Assembly (NCBI GenBank): GCA_038098605.1
Contig: JAZDUA010000127.1
Span: forward strand, 2,735,001-2,799,000
Direction of reading: 5' to 3'
Length of the DNA: 64,000 nucleotides
Origin: Gryllus longicercus
Taxonomy: Eukaryota > Arthropoda > Insecta > Orthoptera > Gryllidae
In this document: positions 33,801 through 48,800 of the stretch, in pieces
Layout of the letters: each line of letters begins with the position of its first letter
Position numbering within the stretch: the first letter of the stretch is position 1
The notes under the pieces: generated by a model
The model's database searches: none
Told to the model about the DNA's origin: nothing
What the model saw: the letters and a program-made list of their open reading frames with translations, nothing else
Program-made: the position numbers and the translations under genes

Positions 33801-36800
33801 ACGCCAGTGTACCGTATCACGCATATATGCAAGATATAACATTTTTTAACGTTAGGCGTTCTTTCGAAATTAATACTATGATTTTGAACTTCGACTAGCG
33901 ATCTCATTGGCCAAGAGAGGCAATTGGCATCACCTCTACATTTCCACCTCGCCTCAGAAGGATGCACCATCTATGTTTATGTTTTGAAAATACTGATGTC
34001 TATAAAAATCGATTGATTAAAATCCCATTACCACAACTTTGTGAAAGTGAAAATATTAAATTATAATTGATGATACCATTGTCAGTTCACGTGTCCGAAC
34101 AAAGCAAACGCTGTTTATACTACATGGATACTATGCACTTCCCGAGAGACGACCCCAATGGCCTAGTATTTCGCGCGCAGAGAGGCGGCCAACGCATGTG
34201 CAGTAGGCTTATGGACCCCCCTTCTTCCCACACCTTCCACAGTAAACTATAAAGCTATGACCCCTTGAGATGGCTCTGAGCGCTCAAGCTTTCTGGCCCA
34301 GTTTTATTAATTGTTCTTATTACCTTTTACTTTGTTTCGTCAGTTATATCTTACGTACAAAATTCTTCTTCGCGCGACTGTTAGAGGTAACTTAAGTGCC
34401 CTATTAAAACATTGATGGTTTTGGAGGAAGATTTTTTAGCGTCGTTGTGGGGCGATGCGGTCGCGGGCGCGGCACTCACTTGGCGCTGGCGAGGCTGGGG
34501 TCGACGTCGAAGACGAAGCCGCGCGCGGGGGCGTGGCGGTCGGCGGCCGCCGCCCACGTGTGCGCCCCCACGGCGCCGCCGCGGCTCACCGACACCAGCG
34601 AGTCGTGCGCGCCCGCCTGCAGGAAGCCCCGCGGCGGGGAGCGCGGCGCGCTCAGGAACACCAGCGGGTCCTTGTCGCTCGACACCTGCGCACACCGCAC
34701 GCCCTCGTCGCACTCGCAGCCACGACGCACCAAGCAGGTCAGGACAGGACAGTATGTGTATACTCTACTATGGGTTGTGAGGGAAATACGAATTTAAGTT
34801 TTTTGAGTTTAAGAATAATTATACTGTTGGAAATGTAACTTTTCCATTACACAAATTCTGAGACTGCATGAATGTGACATTCACTATTATATTTTTTATT
34901 CATGGAAAAATGCTTTATCTTGTACGGCCATATTCATTAGTAACAGGTAGACTTTAAGCAGTTTTTGCTTTTCGTTATTTGAGCAAACGTATCCTTGGAA
35001 TACCGTATATACTCTGAGAAACAAGACAAGAAAGGTACGACTGCACTTTGAATGTCTGGCATTCTACTTCAGATTTACAGCGCCAGCAAGTTACATCTTG
35101 CATTGTGTACCAGAGTAATATTCGTGCAATAGAGAATATTGAATGAGTGGCCCAAATTAAGAGAGTGCCTTTTATCAGTGTATGGTTCCACAAAACTAAC
35201 TAAATTACTAAAAAAACTTAAAAATATTCTGATATTTAAAAAGTATTCTCATTAGACATTTTAATAAACTCGGACTTCTTACAACTATTTGATTTATTCA
35301 TGAAATACTTTTCAGTTCAGCTATTACAACTGTTAAATTAAAGTTTGAGCATACCTTGACTTTTTTCTTGCCATTCAGTTATCATTTAAGTCAAAATACA
35401 TCTCAGATATTTTGGGAGCTTGATACGACAATTCCTTCTCACATATCTTTTACTCAGCAGGAATGGATCAGGGAACAGGGAACTAACCAGGGTTTCAAGA
35501 ATCTGCAGATCATAACATACAACAACAATAAATACCCAGAAAAATATTATAAAATAATACAATCTAGTAGTGCTTTTACTACTTGAATAAATTAATATGG
35601 AAAAATTAAGGTTGAATTCGTTTCTTCAACTAATATTGGAAAAATCATTAAAAGAAATCAAGATGAACTTAAAATATTGATTTACATACACTAACGTCTG
35701 TTCAGTTAAATGTGAAAATGCGGGGAAAAAAGAAAGATCAACACTCCCAACAATTCATAAGAATGGAAAAAATCAAGAACAGAATTTTCTTCTCTTCCTT
35801 CATCATAATTGTTACATGATGCACATGCAAAAGAAAATATGGATTGGGGACGTTGTCATCCAATCGGGAGCTCCAACACCAAAAATTTACGTCTTAACGA
35901 AGCTCCCGAATGGATGACAGCGTCCCCCTCTTCGTCCAGCTCGTGACTTTGAAGTGTCACTACAGTACCTGTTGCGGTTTCGTTCAATCGGGAGCTTGTA
36001 TGTCGCTACAATGACTTCACTATGGGGACGTTCAAGCTCCGGATTCGATGAAATTGTGAACAGCTGATTTACGTCAAGTGCATGGTTAAATAAATCCTAG
36101 TATAAATGAGAGACTTTTAAGGCTCATTCTCAATGCAAACGTAAACATAAGCTTAACGCATAGATGTACACATTAACATAAGTGATAGAATTATTCACGA
36201 TGTCTAACATAAACGTAAGCAAAAACAAGAGTTTATATTGGCTGTGAGACGTTCTAGTTTACTATTGGTTGGATGTGAGAATCGATTTCGGGGTATTGAC
36301 GTTGTCCATGGCCCATATGGCGTTAGTTCTTCTATTGACTTCGCTCCTCTGTCGATACTCGATTTTGAGTTAACGTACGTGGTTGGTTCATTTCTTAAGC
36401 ATAAGCACAGAAGCTTGGAACTTGCAAGCTTTTAAGTAAACGTGTTAGGTGTTATGCTTACGCGAACGCATTGTGAGTGAGTCCGCTTACGGACGCAGTC
36501 CTAACTGTAATGTTTGCATTGTGAAAGGGCCTTTGCAGCGGAGACGCACCTCGACGGGCGTGGGGCGCAGGTGGTCGAGGAAGGCGTAGAAGGGCGCGCG
36601 GCGCAGCTCGCCGCGCAGCACGCGCGCGCAGAAGTCGGCGGAGGAGAGGCGCGCCGGGTGCGGCTCGCGCAGCAGCTGGATGGGCGTCTGCCCGAAGTTG
36701 TTGATCATGCCCTCCACCGCCAGGCGCTCCTTCTCGTCAGCGATCGCGTCCAGGTCCACCGCGCCCTCGTAGCTGCGCAGCCGCACAACGCGCTCAGGCA

Positions 36801-39800
36801 CACACATCTCGCTAGCCGCTACAGGGCGTACCTACTATGTCTGATAGCCCAGGTACACAAATGTAGAGCATGCATTATAAAATATAAAAATTAGGGATAA
36901 ACGCTTAACACCGTATTGTACGCACACTAAGTATTAAATGTATCAATGTAATATGTACATGGATGTAAACCTGTAATAAATGCAAATATTTTACAAAACT
37001 GTCTTTAGTCTAATAATTTGAACACGTCTATAGTATGGTAAAATGCGACATACAGCATTCTACTATGCCTGTTGGTAGCTAGTAGGTATGGTGTGCAGTA
37101 TTCCGACAGTAACAAGTGACTGCTAGCCGAATCGGCACTAGTGGGAATGAGTTACTTGCTCATTGCAGGGCGCCAAATTGTCGGTGCCCTCACCCGCTGT
37201 GTGTCTGGCTTTTGGACAAATCAAAGGAAGTATTCCGAACCCCTCGGCTACTCGGGATTAGGCGAGCAGTCGCTTGGAACTCTCTGAGTGCTATATGTGT
37301 ATCGCAGCTTTAATTTTACATCTAGGCATACTACCACTATGTAGCACGGAGGAACCTCGATAACTTGTCCTCACACATCGCGAATTTCTTTATACTAAAT
37401 TTTCTCAGATATTCTCTTTCTAAATTTCAGGTATGGCGAGGTACATGAAAATGGTACACAAATTAATTCTTTTTTAGAAACAATGACGGATGTTAAACCA
37501 ATAATAAAAGAATTATCAAGGATCATTACCTGCAGTAGTAAAACACATTGAGTGCTTCTACAGCTTTTGGTCCTTTCTGTTTATAGCCAAAGATGAGATC
37601 AATCCATTCATGGAGGTGAGCTGAAACATACTCTGACTCCTGCAAGAGAAAATCAAAGAGAAATTAATGTTTTAAAGTTTCGTGGTACGTACATTATTTT
37701 CTCTTGCACATTTTTACATTTTCCAAACAAATGTTTTCAAAGCCAACTTCACACTGAATTTTTTAAATTTATTTTTACGAATATGTAATACGTCAAGTTG
37801 TATGGGAAATTCGTATAAGGCATCACAGAAAAAATCCACAATTAGCCAAAATATTATTACATAGGTATACCATATTCCATATGAAGTTGAAGATATTAAT
37901 TTACACAAATGAAGATATCTCTTCTCAAACCCTTCCTTTACATTATTTTAAATGAATCAATTATTGCATTAAAGCATATGATGCGTTGTGCTCACTTTTG
38001 ATGCACTCGTACTTATCTCGTTTTTGTTCAAGAACGTCTTGTCTCGTTATTGTCCGCAGTTCTTGAAGGCTAATTTAGTTCAACAAGGCCTAGAGTAAAT
38101 ATGGCTGCCTTTATGCAGCCTGCTACCATCCAGTGCAGCTAACTGCAAAGCACTGCCAATGGCGAGTGGCGTACGTACCAGCGCGCGGCGGTGCTGGAAG
38201 ATGAAGTCCTCTGCGGAGTGCGCCCAGCGCGGGAGCTCCACGTCGTCCACGCGCTCCTTCGTGCCTTGCAGCAGGCCCAGGTCGAACCTGCGCCGAGGCA
38301 CAGCGTTAATCGGTTTATTGCAAAAGAAATAATCCGATGTGAGAAGTCGTTTTGTTACAACCAATCAGGGAAAATGTGCTAATGAGAGCTAACTGCGGAA
38401 AATTTCTTATCAGTTCATGGATTCTCAATATGAAAATATGAAAATGAAATTGTAATCAAAACTAAGTGCTAGAATGAAGTGTTTTTTATGAATTATAGTA
38501 TCCAATTTGACTGTATATAATTAAAAGATACTATAATCTATAAAATTTCGACAGTCACAAAAATAATTTTATTGGAGTATTTTTATTATACTACCGAAAG
38601 TCAAACATCAAACAAACAAAAAAGGTAGATTTATGCCCACTCAATTTTTAATCTTGTGCTGTATAAGAATTTGCTTTTGTAAGTTGTACCCTCACGACAG
38701 TGCAATTTTCCTGACAGTAAACCATGAATAAAGACAATAGGCGTTATTAAATTACCGCTTACAAAATTTCCTAAAGTAAAATGAGGATGAAGGAAAAAAT
38801 TACGTAAAGTGCGAGGTTTTCCATTTCAAATTCATAATCCACAAGTCACCTCGTAATCGAACATTTATAGTTTATAGATAATCAGAATGTTTTTAACATA
38901 TACAAGTAAACACCAAGAGAGAAATTTTTAAGACCTAGCACATTGTTAATCAGGTTCAGTAAACTTTTATAAATTTCCTAGCAGCCTAGCCAATTTCCTA
39001 GCAAATTTCCTAAATCGAGATTTCCAAAGATAGCCTTATATTCCCTTAAAATCTATTATTACGACACACTCTAGATAATTAATTATTAATTCAGTATTAT
39101 AAATACCCTTTTTATAAATAAATTTTAATTTTGATATTTTCACAATACAAAGTCCTAGTCTTCAGGGCCAGTCCGGCACAAGTAACCAACCCCAATGTTA
39201 TTAAATTTGTAACATCCAAAACGTGTGAACGCCCCAAAAATTGAAGAAAGAAAAAAGAGGCCCGGTGCTGCCGGCGCGCGCTCACTTGTTTTGGTTCCGG
39301 AGGAACTCCGGGAAGCAGAAGAACTCCGGCGTGAGCTCCTTGACGTCGTTGGGGTTGTCCATGAGCAGGCGCCAGGTGGCGGGCAGCGAGTGGAACTGCC
39401 GGTCGGCCACGTCGAAGCGCCCCGACTGCAGCTCCACGTGCAGCGACGTGAACGGCTCCACGCGCACCAGGTAGTGCAGCACGCCCGCCGAGTTGGAGTA
39501 GTGCGTGCCGTAGTGGAACTTGGCGATGGTGCCTGGAAGCCGATCAACAGTTATTTACTCTACTAGTTTTCTAACTTAAGTTTATAAGGATTACGATGAA
39601 AGGTTCACTATCACGCGCAGGGATGGCGAAGTCGACTTGTTAATCAGCCGAGACCTTAAAGACGCTTAGAGGATGTGGATCACGAAAAAAGTGTTACTTA
39701 TATAATGATCATAATTTAAAATTCCAAAATACATATTTTTAATTATCACATCGAAGAAGTTACCTAATATGATAATTAGTTTTCTCTGGTCAAAGAACTG

Positions 39801-42800
39801 AACGCATTGACGATTGTTTACGCGCCCTGGAAATTCCATGAAAATGTGCTACAAAATAAAGACACTGTTGTCAGTTTTTTTGACACATGGTTTATTTGTG
39901 AGGAGCCGAAGGTAGCGGGTATGAGTTCCGCCTAACGCAGGGGAGACTGTGGCATCGATGACTTCTCTTAGCACAACGACTCGCATCTGAAATATCATTC
40001 CATCTATAACACTAAGGAACAAAAAATACACATTATTTGTCTCAGAAAGAAAAATAAGTGAGTTTGATACTATTTTATCTCCTGAATTCAAATACGATAT
40101 GTTTTCCCCACCCCTCACGCAAAGTTTCTGACAGACAGGTAAATATAATTTCAAACATTTTAATACTTTCTCCGTTCTTATCTATACAAGATTCAAAGAT
40201 TCTGACTCACCAAGACAATAAGAAATGATGATTTTAGCTATATTTTGCCTGTGAAGCATCTCTCTATATTTTCCAACAACGATCGACCAGCATAATAAAA
40301 TTCCATTTGCCTTGATATCTGAAATTTCCAGAGCTGAAATTTCCTCCAAAAAACTGTAACATTTTCTAATGCTTGTCAAGCTGCTTTCTCTAGGATACAA
40401 TAGTTCCTCTAACTATCCATTGTATTTGTCGACCGACGAATATTACTTCTTTAATTTTAGCATAAGTGATTTTAGGAAACTTCTTTTTTTAAGAACATGA
40501 AACAAGAGTGTTGTCCATGCTTTCTTCATTAATCCTAATTTTATATGTAACGGAGGTAAATACTCATCTCTAGAATTACATACTTGGCCATGTTTCATAT
40601 TTTTCTGTCCAAGAATGATGGGCGCGTGTTTAGACCATCCTTTTTTAATGTAATGGTTTCTTCTATCCGTACTATCCTATTCACACAAAAAACAACCACT
40701 TTGTGTAACCAAGCTGCAGAGCAAGATTAAGTGAAATTAACTCTAAATCACCACAAATACTCCATATTGAAGTTTATCTAATGAACTTTATTTCGGCTTT
40801 TTTTATTTAAAATTTTCATATATTTCATACTAGGAGTGTGCGGAACAAGTACTGATGGGAATTTATAGCTATTATGCAGAAGTATGGATTTTAAACTAAC
40901 TTTAGAAGAATCAATAAACATCCGATATTCGGTTGGGATATGTTCATTTTCAAGTGCCTCCGTAACAGAAGAAATGTCATTAAAAAACAATAAGCCATTT
41001 TCTTCAAAAAAATAGTCTTTAAATTCATAACGACGGTTACGATAATAAGCTCATATCTTAGTATTCATAGCATAGTATCTATGCTCTAGAGACTTTGGTA
41101 TGGGCAATTATTAGCAGTGTAGAACTGGTCTCATCGCAGGCAGTTATGGTACACCCCAGTATATTTTTATTTTGACGTAATTCATTTAATGTCTGTTAAG
41201 CAGAAATAGCAGTCAGAGGAGTTCCCTCCAAAATCATAGAGATATCAAAGAGCGGGTGCCACTTTTCCATGCAGTGAGAATCCTGGAACACGACGAACAA
41301 CATATGTGTGGGGCCTATTGTGTGTTCTTCCACTTTACACTTAAAATTACTTTCTTAACACTTTTTCACTAATGGAGAAAGGTTTCACCTTTGAGATCTG
41401 AACGTCACTTCGCAACATAACAAATTTTTTTAGGATTAAAAAAAAATCAAGGCATTTTTGAACTAACGACTAATTAAAATCAATAATACTAGAGTATACG
41501 TGCGAGAACTTTCGCACGATAAACCCACCCTAATTTTTCCTAAGAGCATCGTGACACTGAAATATGGGATCGCATGGTCCGTTTCCATCATAATTTCCTT
41601 CACAATTAGGTACACAGCACTTGTAGACTACGGCAAAACGTTAAATGAATGGTTGCACCACACGCATAAGAAACAATCTTGATCGGTATCAAGTAATAGT
41701 ACTTCCAGTTGTTGCTGCGAATAAACCTTATGCAAATAAACCTCGTCAGTCTGCGCAATCCACGGTGTACACAGAACCTTCAGTAGTATAAGATGGAGGA
41801 ATCGAAGCCTTCGTCACAAACATGGCCACCATCACCAAGAGCTGAAATATAGGTCATGGAGAAATATATTCTGTATTCCTCCATGTATATGTGGTATCGA
41901 CAAGCACCGAACAGGCAAAAAATTAATAGAATGTCCAGGAATATCTCATCCTGTAGATTACGGTGTCAGAAACGTTTCTTTGAGACATTTCGCCTCAAAA
42001 ATCTAGTGTTAAGGCCCCAGAGCGATTCGTTTTGGAATTATTTTAACGATATAGCTTACAGAGTGTTGCGGGTTGCATTTTACAAGAATATTTGGATGCT
42101 TTTCTAAACAAATCCTTCCTATTTTTAAAGTCAAATTGTGATTAGTCACGTCTCCGTGAAATTCTTTATCTCCAGAGGTGCCATTTTCAAAACTTGGTTG
42201 TCTGTAAGAGCCGCAAACGGTACATACACCACAGAAATAATATAGGAGACTATGTAAATATATAATACACAAAAATGCAGACACATAAGCACTCACAATG
42301 ATGCATTCACTGCATTACAACTATATCGCAACTGGTCTAGTTCTAATGAATGTGTGCTCCTCAAGATCAAGTTTGTACGTTTCTGCACGAGTGAACATGC
42401 ACAGCTCTCCCATTTGAGTTAGCTTATTTGATTCCATCATATTTACAATGCTCTGGACATTTTACTTGACAATGGACGAATGGTCAAACAATCTTTTATA
42501 AATATTGAAACAAATTGGAATAAAAAAAACTGAGAGTGAAGGAGAAATTCCGAATACATATTTGAAACCCAGATAAAAACTGCATTAAATACACCTATTA
42601 GTACTCTTGGAACAAACATCAGGGTGACCAGTGTAATTACTCATCCACGAAACGTGACCACAAAGTAAGTAGCTTTTCGTTCCACCGCCATCACAGCTAT
42701 CGCCATCGCAGTGTCACTGGAACTTGGGTTTTCTACAGATGCCATTACAGTTAGATTCTATTGTGTTTATTACGACTATGTTAGTGAGCGTTGAAAAGGT

Positions 42801-45800
42801 TTAAGACAATTTCTGAGCCCGCCGAAGGGCGTTCAGTAATACGGGTTTTGACTGTAAAGAATGTTTGAGCATTTGAAATGCATCGTCCACTTGTTGAGAC
42901 TTATGGTGAAGTGTAATGAGACATGGAATGGTGAGAAAAGGGGTTAAACAATTCAATAATAGATGAACCAATGTTCATCTCTAAAATAAATACTTTTCAC
43001 TTCTAAAATATTTTTCACTACTAAATACTAATACTTTCATAATTAAATACTAATATTTTCATAAATACTTTTCACTACTAAATACTTCAATATTTTTAAA
43101 GTTTTTTGTATTGTTTACATTCATTTTTAGGCTTACCATGCATATGTAAAGAGGCCATTGAAATACATGAAACACCGCTAGTAGTAATTTTTAAAAACAA
43201 TTCAAAACGGCCCAGGTGATTCAATTAAAGAAGACCCCAAAATCCAAAGAAAATATTTAAAAACGCCGCAGCATTAGGTACAGCAACATCAACCAATAAT
43301 TATTCATTTAGGAAAAAAATCTACCAACAGTGAAGTGCAATTCTAGCAACGGTGCTAGTGTTTACACATGCACCAAAGAACAAGTAGATAAAAAGATGTT
43401 ACGAAAAAAATGACACTTCTTCGGTATCAAGGGTCCCAAAACGTTTATTTCCGTTGAAATCTCGAAATCGATTTTCCGCAACACTATTTAACTCTTTCTA
43501 TAGTATGAATGTTGCTCCACATATACATAGGCATAAGAGAACGAAAAAAAGAAACACGTCATGATCAAAACTGGCAACTAGAGATTCACGTCCACTTTTT
43601 ATGTAAACAATGTTATGAAATGCTGATACTCTTTCTTTAGTATGTAAAGCGTTGTACAAGATGTGTGAAAGAGAGCGAATACTACCAACGAAAATTTAAA
43701 AAAAGAGGAATGGCATGCATTACATCGGCCGTTCTTCAATTCATTCAACAGTATTTGCAAAAAAATTCTTTTTCGCTCGTAGATAATAATACCTATCAAC
43801 CAAATTATGTAAATGGACACCAAGCAAACTCATATCGCACAATGTATACAAGTGGTAGTTAGAACTTGATGGGATGAAAATACTTTAGACGTTAGGAAAT
43901 AAACCGTTTCTTTCTTCGTAAGTAATCTACGACACTTGCGGAGCACACTTATCTATGCAAGTAAGAGTAAAAATATTTTTCTGCACTGAGAATCGAACTC
44001 TGCAACTCGTGGTCATGGTCGCGTGCTACCAGCGTCTGGAGGAAACGCGAGAGCGAATCGGCTGCAATAGGCAAAATGCAAGTCGGCTCGCCTCCGCGGG
44101 CCCTCCGCTTGAAGGGGAGGAACCCAATGCGTGGGCCAGCACCCACTGCGCGGGCGTTAGGGGGCATTGCGAAGTGGTCTTTTGCACGCGGCCGTCTCGC
44201 ACGGGGGCTGAAGGGCGGTTATACAAGTAGATAAACCCCACGACAATCCCTTGCTGCTCGTCTCTACGCAACGATCGAGGAGGAAGATTTCCCAGCTATT
44301 AGTAAAACACTCTTCCAGATTTGCAATTAAACAATATGTCAAAGCACATAGTACTATTCAGATTATCACGATGAATTCAGTTCTTCTAATTCATAATTTT
44401 GCTCTTTTCTCAAACCACTGTTATTCAAACACGTTTTTTATTCCTTTACTAATTGAACAAAGATATTTTCAAACCTTCCTTCATGGAATGATGAATTATT
44501 GACTATCTTGTGTATTTCCTGGGTAAGTTTTCAAGTATTTATCAAAAAAGGTGAATGGCGAAAACAATAGTAATTCTGTTGCGAAGGCAAAATATAACCA
44601 ACTAACAAATGGTAATTTCATAATTTTCCTTGAGTAATTTGACATATTTTAAGAATTAAATATTTATTCTATGCAATTGATTATGAAAACTACAAGAAAT
44701 TTTCAAAGAAACGAAACTCTAAAATGCCGATTTCAGTACATGCAGGTAATTTGATACCTTTTCTCGACAATACAATTTTACACTGCTCTGTAGTACGATT
44801 GCAAGCAAAATAGAGGATGAGATATATAGACCTAAATAAGAGGATGAAACTGTTCTTTAAGAAATTTTGATTTTATTTTGTGTTCTTATTTTTCGGGTTG
44901 TTTGTAAGCTCAAATCTCTGCTTCTAGCCACAAGACTGTAAATACGGATTTTACGATCGACAACTCCAAATCATATACTTGAATAGATTTCAATATTTGT
45001 CCTTCTTATACTACAGAATAAGGAGCTGTAGTAAGTCCGAAAATCTGGGAAATATGACCTCCTTGCACCACCGATAAAGAACTGGCGATTCTACAAAGCC
45101 CTTACCACTCGTGAAAAAACCTACACTAATTAACAAGGCTATAATAATAGCCATCGTGAATCTCCTTTCTATGGCATCTGTTTTACATTCAGAACTAAAT
45201 AGAAGAAAATTACTAAACGTTAGCAATTACTAACGTTAGAAATTTCATAGAATAATTAAGAGAACACAAATATCGACTATCCATAAAGTTACATGAGTAG
45301 CAAGAAAAAAGAAAAACGTAAGTTACACAAAATTTCAAATGACAGGATGGAATTGAAACACTGGCAGTAAAATTGTGGTAATCAACGAACAGAATTTCAC
45401 CAGATTACAATTGACACCAGTGGTGCCACAGACTTCATCATTTTAGGTAGTATTTGAATCACATCGGTCTGGGCTATATATTTGGTTATGCCCACCCTCT
45501 TTTGAACTTCAGTATACTGGAGTCTAAAACACATTTCAAGTGTCTTCAATGTTTTACGATACCGAATAGTAGAGTACAAATATATCTTTATATATTTGAG
45601 GATTTAATGAAAGGGACAGGTTTCTTCACATATGCACACTTTCATTAGAAATGTGCAGCCGTTTGTGTGAAAATGTCTTTAAAGCTTTTATGGCCGTGTG
45701 AATTATGTAGGACATTTTCACCCAAAATTTTCGAGAAGTCAAAACATTTCATTACTTGCATTTAACGCACTTGTACTCACAATTACAATAATGTGTAATA

Positions 45801-48800
45801 GAAGTTACTGTGAACATCAAGGACGTGGGAGGCTTTCAAAAATGCATTTTAGAACTTAAAAAACACAAAAAAGAATTATTAAATGTACCATTGATGGATG
45901 GTATTCAGTTCATTTATTCTATTCGTAGAAAACAAAAAATTTGGAACCATTTTCTAAAAGGGCGCTTGACGTTTCTGAAAATGATTAACTTAGAACTAAT
46001 TTTCACAGAAATGTTTTGATTTTTCACAGACACTTTATCAGACAGCATTTAAAGCACCAGTACCACGAATCCAATAAAATGTATACAAAACACCGGTTTC
46101 GGATATACTAACAACGTGGTAGAGACGTTAAACATTTGTGTTATTTTTGAAGAAAAAACAACAACAACAAAGAAATACAAAATTGAAATGGTGTTTTATG
46201 TCATATATTCTGAGCACTATTCGTACAAAACATTTAAAGAAAAAAATTAAAGTCGACCTTGTAATTATCTTTAAATAAAAAAAGTTATAAAGCTGCTCGA
46301 ATTTCATTAAAAACTACCTGAAAACTTCTTAAGTTCATAAAACATACGTTGATCACATTTACTAATGAAATGATTGTGGAGAACGAATTTCACGTGACGT
46401 AATGATCACTTTTATCAATTTTGTATTTGCAGGAAGGAAAAAAAATAATTACAATTTTTGCAGTTTTCGCTATCGGGGCTGGGAAATGTCTATAGGGCTA
46501 CATAAACCCCATGACAATCCCCCGGCCCTCGTCTCCATGCAATGATCACCGGGCGAGGATCGGCGCGTGGGCCGGGCGCCTTTCCTCGTGTGCGGCGCGC
46601 GCGTATCAAGGACCTGCCACGTGGAGCGGTGACGGTGCGCTGGGCGCGGTCGCCTTGAGTGCGACGGTGATAGCTATATTGCTAGTGATCGGAGGAATCG
46701 GACAAAATCCCGGCGCATCGGCCACATGAATGAATTAATGAGCTGGGTTGCCGAAGCACATAAGATCTATTTCGTTGATCCCACCTCCTGGGTGCAAGAT
46801 TCCGACTTTGGTCGCGACGGGCTGCACTTAAATCGAAGAGGGGCAAACAGTTTAGGACAGCTCTATTCGCGTGTCTTAGGCGTCCTTCACTCTACCCGAA
46901 GACAAAGTTTAATAAAAAATTCGGTACCATTTTTAAGAAAGGTTAGAAAAAATCAAAATATTTGTTTGAAACTCCCAAATCCTCGAGTTACATCGATCGG
47001 GGAATATCCATTTTGGAAGAAAAAAAAAAATGGCTGAATAGTTTAGACGCTAGCTTTGACCACAGACGGACAGAGAGACGTTTTGCCGCCAATCAATTTT
47101 TCGGCATCAAGGACAAACAAAACATGGATTCTGGCTACGCCACGTGTTAGAGGATCTTTTTCTTGTGGGTTTATCTAATTTTTCGTTATTAGGACCCGGC
47201 AACTAGGTTTTCCTCTCATTCTCTGCTTCCGAAGCGCCTTCGTCAGGACGAGAGCACTCACCGGAGGGGTCCTCGAAGCTGTCGTACTTGGCGCGCACCT
47301 CGGCCTCGTTGCGCGGGTTGACCACGCCCACGGGCCGCGCCAGGTCGCGGAACGACGCCGGGTTGTCCAGGTCGAGGCGCTCGCTCGTGTAGTCCGCCAG
47401 GATCCACGGGAACACCGGGTACTGCGACAGGTCGCTGTACGTGCGCCCGGCCAGCGTGTTCAGCTGTGGACGCAGGGCGGCGGGTCAGGCGGCAGTGCCC
47501 CTTAAGGCGTTTAACCCTCGAAATAACACGGAATAAATCGTTCGTCGGCTGCAATGTTGCACAACTCCAAAAATAAGGTGTTCGGATAAATACGTTTGAA
47601 GTTTTCACCTTACATTAAAATGCATCATTCTTGCATTCACTCTTCTGCCATTAGTTGGTGCAATCCTCTACTGTAAGATACGCTGTTGTTGCTGGTGGAG
47701 GGATCACCAATCTGCAATTCTAGAGTGCATTAACTCAAAATTTGTATTTTTTTGAGTTGTACCTCTATTGCAGCCCACGAGTGACATGATCACGTGCATT
47801 ATCAACGAGGGTGGCGGAAGATTCGAAGACAACAGTTTAGAATTTCATTTCATTGATGTTAATTATAAATTTGTGAAATTAATACACTGATTTATCTAAA
47901 AATATTCATACATTGATTTATCTAACAACATACATGTGAAAAATATACAAAATATACAAATTCAACTTTCTCTCTCCAATATCTGTTTATGACACAATCT
48001 AAGTATTTTAATGTCAAAAAAGGAGGATGTATAACATAGTAATGTATTAAGATATAAGACTATAAAATTACAAATATTTCAAAAACGTATGTTTAATTTT
48101 CAGTTTTCGATTGATTGCTCCCGATTTTTAACCTGCTTTCAAAGACAAATTTTAACAGACACTTGTGATAAATTGTATTATATTTTGAACAAACTCACGT
48201 AAACAATAAATATGAGCAAATAAAATAAAATAAAATCAGTAATTTGAAGACTCCTAAAAATGGAAATTTATAAAAAAAGAACAAAAACAATCATCAACGA
48301 GCCTTTAAGCGTCTCTCCCCACAAAATAAGTACAACCCTTTGATGCTCTATAAGCCATCCTTGAAAAGTGAAACTTCTTGGGATCAATGAAAAATTAAAA
48401 AATAATACATTTATAGTCCGCATCACAAACAAAACAACAAAAAACGACAGAGCTACTTGAAAAACATTCAGCAATTCAAACATGTGTCGTTTACACTGAG
48501 AACTACTTCATTACACGCTTACCTTGCGTCACAAGTTGTAAGAAATCATTAAGATGAGAAGATTAAGATTTCAGTTTCTCTCTCTTATTGAAACTTTTTT
48601 TAAGGTTGCTGTACCGATTGTATTTTTTCATTTTCACACCCCAAGTTTCCGGGAGCGTGCGCGCCAAAGCGCGGATGTTCGCCGAGCGATTGCATTGCAG
48701 GGGGCGGGAGGGGGTGGCGTGGCTACTCACGTGCATGAGGTACTCGAAGTTGGAGATCTCGCGCTGCACCCACTTGCGCGTGAGGCCCGACGCGCGCAGC

